Part shown: piece by piece, positions 34,219 through 38,187 of the stretch
How the letters are laid out: each line of letters begins with the position of its first letter
How positions within the stretch are numbered: position 1 is the first letter of the stretch
NCBI GenBank assembly: GCA_018712785.1
Contig: DVGK01000155.1
Location: forward strand, 1 to 38,187
DNA: 38,187 bases
Origin: Candidatus Choladousia intestinavium
GTDB lineage: Bacteria > Bacillota > Clostridia > Lachnospirales > Lachnospiraceae
Direction of reading: 5' to 3'
Made by a program: the position numbers and the translations under genes
Notes under the pieces: model-generated
What the model was told of the DNA's origin: nothing
Seen by the model: only the letters and a program-made list of their open reading frames with translations
The model's database searches: none

Positions 34219-35040
34219 CTATACCAGACGTTTTCTGGCAGCTCTGCTGATGGTCTCTATGAAAAATACGGTTACAAATAACGCGATCAGAATCATGCCG
34301 ACACTGGAATATTCTCTCCAGCCGATCTTTTCATTGAGAATCAGCCCCAGTCCTCCGGCGCCTACATAGCCGAGAATGGAAGCATAACGGACGTTTCCTT
34401 CAAAGCAGAACAGGCAATTTGACAAATATGAGGGAAGCACCTGGGGAATAATAGCAGAAATAAAGGCCCGTGTCTTTGTGGCTCCCATTGCCTCCATGGC
34501 CTCAAATCCGCCCATATCTACCGTTTCTATTTCTTCATAGAGGATTTTTCCTATGTAAGCAAAAGTAAACACCGCGATTGCCGTAGTTCCCGCCAGCGTC
34601 CCCAGTCCGAAAATGTAAGTGGCGATAAGCGCCGTCACAAGGGTGGGCAGTGTACGGACGATGCTCAGAAAAAGCCGCATAACCCCCACCGCCGCTTTGT
34701 TTGGAATGACATTTGTGGATGCCAGCATGGCAAAGGGTACCACCAGGACAGAACCGATCACAGACCCCAGAAGGGACATCTGTATCGTGGCAAAAAGAGG
34801 TTCCCATACCTGAGACATATACGTCCAGTCAGGAGGAAACATCTGGGCCAGGATTACGAAAAACTGATTGATCCGGCTGATGAGGATCTTCATGTCAAAG
34901 CCTGTGACCTTCACAGACAGGTAAGTCATAATCACGAGAAACAGTACAGCCAGCGGCATCCTGGACCGGCGCTGCTTGACTGTTTTTCCGTTTTCCAGCT
35001 GAAAGGTTTTTGGCGGAAACAGCCTGTCGTACAAATTCAT
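34219..35040 (-). CDS. phnE: PhnE-type ABC permease (first copy)
   Basis: A 273-residue permease with about six helices. Its coupling loop GGFEAMEAMGATKTRAF matches the PhnE family. Its ATG overlaps the phnC stop by four bases. Membrane partner of the second PhnE. Together with PhnC and PhnD it forms an importer of phosphonate, phosphite, phosphate ester or similar compounds. Confidence 0.92.
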   Translation of the reverse strand: MNLYDRLFPPKTFQLENGKTVKQRRSRMPLAVLFLVIMTYLSVKVTGFDMKILISRINQFFVILAQMFPPDWTYMSQVWEPLFATIQMSLLGSVIGSVLVVPFAMLASTNVIPNKAAVGVMRLFLSIVRTLPTLVTALIATYIFGLGTLAGTTAIAVFTFAYIGKILYEEIETVDMGGFEAMEAMGATKTRAFISAIIPQVLPSYLSNCLFCFEGNVRYASILGYVGAGGLGLILNEKIGWREYSSVGMILIALFVTVFFIETISRAARKRLV

Positions 35041-35789
35041 GCAGTCTCCTCCTTATCTGATCTGTAAATTAAATTCAGTACCTCTTCATCTACCTGATTC
35101 GCCGGTCCGTCATACACAATTTCGCCGTTTCTTATTCCAACGACTCTCGCTGCGTACTGAAGGGCCAGATCTACGTGATGAATGTTCAGCAGCACAGTGA
35201 TCTTCATCTCCTGATTAATTTTCTTAAAATCATCCATCACCTGTTTTGCCGTCACAGGATCCAAAGAAGCTACCGGCTCATCTGCCAGTATAATCTGAGG
35301 ATTCTGGGCAAGCGTCCTGGCAAGCGCGACTCTCTGCTGCTGCCCTCCTGAAAGCTGATCTGCCCGAACAAATGCCTTCTCCAGAATCCCCACCTTGTCA
35401 AGGGCTTCCAGGGCTGAAAGCTTCTCTTCTTTTTTGAAGATTCCAAGAGCCGCTCTCCATCCCGGGAGTTCCGGCACGAAAGCAGTCAGTACATTTTTAA
35501 TTACCGTTGTTCTTGTAATTAAATTAAAGGACTGAAAAATCATGCCGATTTTTCTCCTGAATCTGCGCAGCTCTTTTCCCTGGAGGGACATAACCTCTGT
35601 TCCATCCACGGTAATCCTTCCGCCGGAAATATCATGCATTCTGTTTATGGTCCGTATTAAGGTTGATTTCCCGGCTCCGGACAGTCCGATGATCGCCACA
35701 AATTCCCCCTGCTGGATCGTAAGGTTAATATCTTTAAGGGCTTCAAAACCATTCGGATATTTTTTATAGACGTGTTCAAACTGAATCAT
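35037..35789 (-). CDS. phnC: PhnC-type ABC importer ATPase
   Basis: A 250-residue ATPase with Walker A GLSGAGKST (about 35-43), [15 protein letters not shown] and Walker B IILADEPVASLD. The stretch FKKEEKLSALEALDKVGI is typical of PhnC. I chose the ATG at 35789 because GGGAGGAAGG precedes it and the family begins MIQFEHVYKKY; the longer frame runs over the terminator hairpin. It follows a strong terminator after phnD, so it is probably expressed at a lower level than the binding protein. Confidence 0.94.
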   Translation of the reverse strand: MIQFEHVYKKYPNGFEALKDINLTIQQGEFVAIIGLSGAGKSTLIRTINRMHDISGGRITVDGTEVMSLQGKELRRFRRKIGMIFQSFNLITRTTVIKNVLTAFVPELPGWRAALGIFKKEEKLSALEALDKVGILEKAFVRADQLSGGQQQRVALARTLAQNPQIILADEPVASLDPVTAKQVMDDFKKINQEMKITVLLNIHHVDLALQYAARVVGIRNGEIVYDGPANQVDEEVLNLIYRSDKEETA

Positions 35790-35803
35790 TGATCCTTCCT
35801 CCC

Positions 35804-35846
35804 AAAAAAGGTGCTGCAACTGTGCGCGCAGGCACATTGCAGCACC
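35804..35846 (-). terminator. Strong terminator between phnD and phnC
   Basis: On the minus strand GGTGCTGCAA (35837-35846 complement) pairs with TTGCAGCACC (35810-35819 complement), and TGTGC/GCACA extends the stem to about 15 pairs. It is followed by TTTTTT (35804-35809). It should end most transcripts after phnD and let only some read through into phnC, as often seen for binding-protein genes. Confidence 0.9.
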
Positions 35847-35883
35847 CCTATAAAGCAAAAGCCTTCCTTATGACAGACAACTC

Positions 35884-36924
35884 TTACTGTGCGTTCAGCT
35901 CCTGAATCATTTTCTGCGCTTCTCTCTCAGAATCATAATCGGAAGATTGCGCCGGCTGATAACCATTGTGGCTGTAAATCGCAATCACTTCTTTTCCTTC
36001 ATCTGTATTCCCGATATTAATGAATGCCTCTGAAAGCGCTGCCTTAAAGTCATCGTCCATAATAGGAGATGTTTTGCTGACGCTGATCGTATCGTTATAG
36101 ATAGCCGGCGTCACACCGATCACAGCCGTATCCTCCCAGATACTGTTGGTCATGGCGTATTCTGATGTCCAGTTCTCTTCATAATCTCTGCGGGCATCCG
36201 CGTATGTACAAAGTACATCAATCTGTCCTGACGCAAGACGCGCGAAGGCGCTTCCATAGGAATCCGACTGAACGGCATGGGACAGCTCCGTAATATTCTT
36301 ATCAAAATTCTGCTGCATCCACAGGGAAGGATAAATATAGCCTGCCGGTGAGGATGAACCCATTACGCTCCAGTTGGCGCTGTCAATATCTTCCCAGGTA
36401 AGAGCTTCTCCGGCGTTTACCTTATCTGCTAATTCTTTTCCCTTCTCTGAAGGTCCTGCAATCATCAGGGCGCGGTAACTGGTCACCTGCTCATCACTGG
36501 CTTCCGTGGGAGCCTGATCATTCCAGTCCTTGGGATCATCGGAATCAATAGAAAGGCCGTCTCTTGTAGCTGTCAGCAGCACATCACATCCGTCGTCATA
36601 GAGAACATACGTACCGCCCGGAATCAGGCCCACATCCGTTGTTCCTGCTGCCAGCGCTTCTCCTACTGCCTCATAACTGGTGCCTACTGTAATATCCACC
36701 TCGGCCACATCATAGCCCAGACCGGCAAGCTCCGTAGTCAGCATTTCTTTCAAAGGCTCTGTAGCCGTGATAATCTCCTCCGGCTCTCTGGAAGGAACGA
36801 AGGCAATGCTGAGCTTTTCGATCTGCTTATTTCCTCCTTCTTCCGCATACAGGACTGTGCCGCTTCCCGCCAGAATACCTGCACATACTGCACCTGCCAG
36901 TAACCTTGACGCCATTTTTTTCAT
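35884..36924 (-). CDS. phnD: PhnD-type substrate-binding protein
   Basis: A 346-residue secreted binding protein. A signal peptide (about 1-27, ending VLYA-EEG) lacks a clear lipobox. LSIAFVPSREPEEI, SYEAVGEALAAGTTDVGLIP and GSSSPAGYIYPSLWM are PhnD-family motifs; the Ser-rich loop normally holds the phosphonate or phosphate group. The ligand cannot be told from sequence. The gene carries AAGGAGG before its ATG and a palindrome-overlapped promoter. It is first in the importer operon. Confidence 0.92.
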   Translation of the reverse strand: MKKMASRLLAGAVCAGILAGSGTVLYAEEGGNKQIEKLSIAFVPSREPEEIITATEPLKEMLTTELAGLGYDVAEVDITVGTSYEAVGEALAAGTTDVGLIPGGTYVLYDDGCDVLLTATRDGLSIDSDDPKDWNDQAPTEASDEQVTSYRALMIAGPSEKGKELADKVNAGEALTWEDIDSANWSVMGSSSPAGYIYPSLWMQQNFDKNITELSHAVQSDSYGSAFARLASGQIDVLCTYADARRDYEENWTSEYAMTNSIWEDTAVIGVTPAIYNDTISVSKTSPIMDDDFKAALSEAFINIGNTDEGKEVIAIYSHNGYQPAQSSDYDSEREAQKMIQELNAQ

Positions 36925-37116
36925 TTTCTGTTTCCTCCTTAAGTTCGTCTGAAAGTTCGCCGTACCTTCTGAATTCTGTACAGCTTTTTTAAAGGAATGA
37001 TATATTGAAAGGGATTTTCCCGTTCAACCGCAAATTTCAGCAGTATGTCTCAGTCTTACAAATCGCTTATTCCGGCAGAATGCATGGTCGTTTTTCGGAT
37101 GTCCCGCTGTTTTCAT
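36925..37116 (-). promoter_or_regulatory. phnD promoter with overlapping palindromic operator
   Basis: Minus strand: TTGAAC (37022-37027), 17 bases, TATATC (36999-37004). A 23-bp palindrome (37005-37027), TTGAA-c-GGGA...TCCC-t-TTCAA with 9 of 11 paired positions, covers the -35 and spacer. It is a candidate operator for the adjacent LacI-type regulator. A short palindrome CTGTACAG lies downstream near 36976-36983. The rest of the leader is featureless to me. Confidence 0.6.
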
Positions 37117-38094
37117 TTACGCCGTATCACCAATCCGGAGATGGGTAGGCACCAGAACCGTCACTGCCTGGCTTCTTTTCTGTTCGATCCGCCCAATCAG
37201 CATCTCCAGCGCGTTTTCCCAGACATAATCCGGAAACATCTCAATCCTGGTTCCATTTGGCCACTTGCTTTCCAGAGTCTGTATATCCTGATAGATGATC
37301 ACTGCCACATCCTTTGGTACGCGCAGCTCCAGATCCCGAAAGGCTTCCAGGGCCCCTTCTGCGACCTCGTCGCTTCCCAGAAGCACAGCCTCCGCCAGTG
37401 TTCCTTCCTGAAACGCTTTCTGCGCCAGCATATAGCCGCTCTCCCGGCTGATTTCTCCCACATGGAAAAAATACTCCTGGAATTCTCCCCGTTTTTTTAA
37501 AATTTTCCGGAGTCCTTCCAGCCTGTGAATTCCGATTTTTACATTTCCCTGCTCATACAGCCCGCCAATGTAGCCTATGCTTTTATATTTCTTATAATCA
37601 AGCAGGTACTTTACCATCTCTTCCAGGCCCAGGTTAAAATCCAGCTGAACCTGATCGTGTTCATAATTTCTCTGATTAGAATTTACAAAGACAACTGCAA
37701 AAGACAGAGATCTGAGGAAATCAATTTCGTCCTCGCTGAAAAGCCCAAAGGCAATAATCCCGTCAACCTCCTGCCTCTGGCCGAACACCAGACGCACAAA
37801 GGATACTTCATACTGATCTGTCATCACCTGCACCATACAAGCCAGTGAGGAAAGCCTTACATTCGGCCGATCCGGCCGGATAATCCGCCAGTCCGCCACT
37901 CCAATCATAAGCTTCTTCTTTTCTACGGCTCCTTTTCTCTGACGGGGCGGTATATAATTCAACTGACTCGCCGCCCGAAAAATTTTCATGCGTACCTCCG
38001 GCGTCACCGAAAGACTCTCATCCCGATTCAGAACCCGGGAAACAGTTGTAAGTGATACTCCTGCAGCTTTGGCCACTTCTTTAATGGTCGCCAT
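37117..38094 (-). CDS. LacI-family transcriptional regulator
   Basis: A 325-residue regulator. The N-terminal helix-turn-helix reads TIKEVAKAAGVSLTTVSRVL, followed by the hinge region and a periplasmic-binding-protein-like effector domain (about 60-325). It lies directly upstream of the importer operon, so its ligand is probably a product or substrate of that pathway, for example a sugar, ribose or nucleoside. A palindrome covers the phnD promoter. GGGGG precedes the ATG. No autoregulatory palindrome of the same sequence is seen at its own promoter. Confidence 0.94.
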   Translation of the reverse strand: MATIKEVAKAAGVSLTTVSRVLNRDESLSVTPEVRMKIFRAASQLNYIPPRQRKGAVEKKKLMIGVADWRIIRPDRPNVRLSSLACMVQVMTDQYEVSFVRLVFGQRQEVDGIIAFGLFSEDEIDFLRSLSFAVVFVNSNQRNYEHDQVQLDFNLGLEEMVKYLLDYKKYKSIGYIGGLYEQGNVKIGIHRLEGLRKILKKRGEFQEYFFHVGEISRESGYMLAQKAFQEGTLAEAVLLGSDEVAEGALEAFRDLELRVPKDVAVIIYQDIQTLESKWPNGTRIEMFPDYVWENALEMLIGRIEQKRSQAVTVLVPTHLRIGDTA

Positions 38095-38122
38095 TTTTTA
38101 TCCCCCTGTCTTTCTGCATTTC

Positions 38123-38146
38123 ATTATAGCAGTACTCATTAAAAAC
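38123..38146 (-). promoter_or_regulatory. Promoter of the LacI-type regulator
   Basis: Minus strand: perfect TATAAT (38123-38128) with a TG one base before it (extended -10, TGCTATAAT). The -35 is weak (TTGCGT at 16 bases spacing). Confidence 0.55.
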
Positions 38147-38154
38147 GCAATATG

Positions 38155-38183
38155 TTTTACTAAAATTTTACTAAAAATTACAT
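38155..38183 (+). promoter_or_regulatory. Pho-box-like direct repeats at the right edge
   Basis: Plus strand TTTACT (38156-38161), TTTACT (38167-38172) and TTACAT (38178-38183) are spaced by exactly five bases, 11-bp register, as in front of pstS and the Na/Pi cotransporter gene. The orientation points out of the window to the right. They may serve a gene beyond 38187, the LacI gene, or both. The same bases can be read as two tandem TTTTACTAAAA near-palindromes. Confidence 0.5.
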
Positions 38184-38187
38184 CATC

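Overview
The window looks like a piece of chromosome from an anaerobic, low-to-mid-GC Gram-positive bacterium, most likely a Lachnospiraceae-type member of the Clostridia. The grounds are strong AGGAGG-type ribosome sites, CsoR/CopA copper control, a Na+-decarboxylase beta subunit with a tiny OadG-like partner, TudS/DUF523 and YitT proteins, and several PhoP/PhoR-like two-component systems. I see no rRNA, tRNA, insertion sequence, prophage or CRISPR array. Almost all of the window is ordinary, densely packed chromosomal operons.

Layout. (1) 1-10.4 kb, minus strand: a phosphate-starvation island. pstS-pstC-pstA-pstB-phoU is followed by a Na/Pi cotransporter with a PhoU-like tail and the phoP/phoR two-component system. 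Downstream of these lies a membrane-anchored L,D-transpeptidase. Tandem 11-bp Pho-box-like repeats sit in front of both pstS and the cotransporter. The PstS protein appears to be circularly permuted. (2) 10.4-11.9 kb: a MurE-like Mur ligase with an atypical substrate-specificity motif. (3) 12.0-17.7 kb, minus strand: a tightly packed operon of a TudS/DUF523 protein, nitroreductase, 8-oxoguanine glycosylase, endonuclease III, response regulator, histidine kinase and an unknown membrane-anchored protein, closed by a good terminator. (4) 17.8-23.7 kb: a YitT-family membrane protein diverging from a plus-strand response regulator / soluble histidine kinase / ABC ATPase / FtsX permease module. (5) 23.7-25.3 kb: a Na+-pumping decarboxylase beta subunit with a 39-residue OadG-like protein and a long structured leader. 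(6) 25.3-28.5 kb: csoR-copA under a CsoR-operator promoter. copA carries a C-terminal CopZ-like domain preceded by its own internal ribosome site. (7) 28.5-30.8 kb: an unknown membrane protein diverging from a ClC chloride channel. (8) 30.8-38.1 kb, minus strand: a LacI regulator, a PhnD-PhnC-PhnE-PhnE ABC importer, a cytoplasmic 5'-nucleotidase-type phosphoesterase and a nucleoside hydrolase. Another set of Pho-box-like repeats lies at the right edge.

How the parts fit: regions 1 and 8 together look like phosphorus acquisition, with inorganic phosphate taken up by Pst and the Na/Pi carrier. Region 8 may import an organophosphate such as a nucleotide, which would then be dephosphorylated and split into base and ribose inside the cell. 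That last function is an inference from gene order and from the missing signal peptides, not a known assignment.
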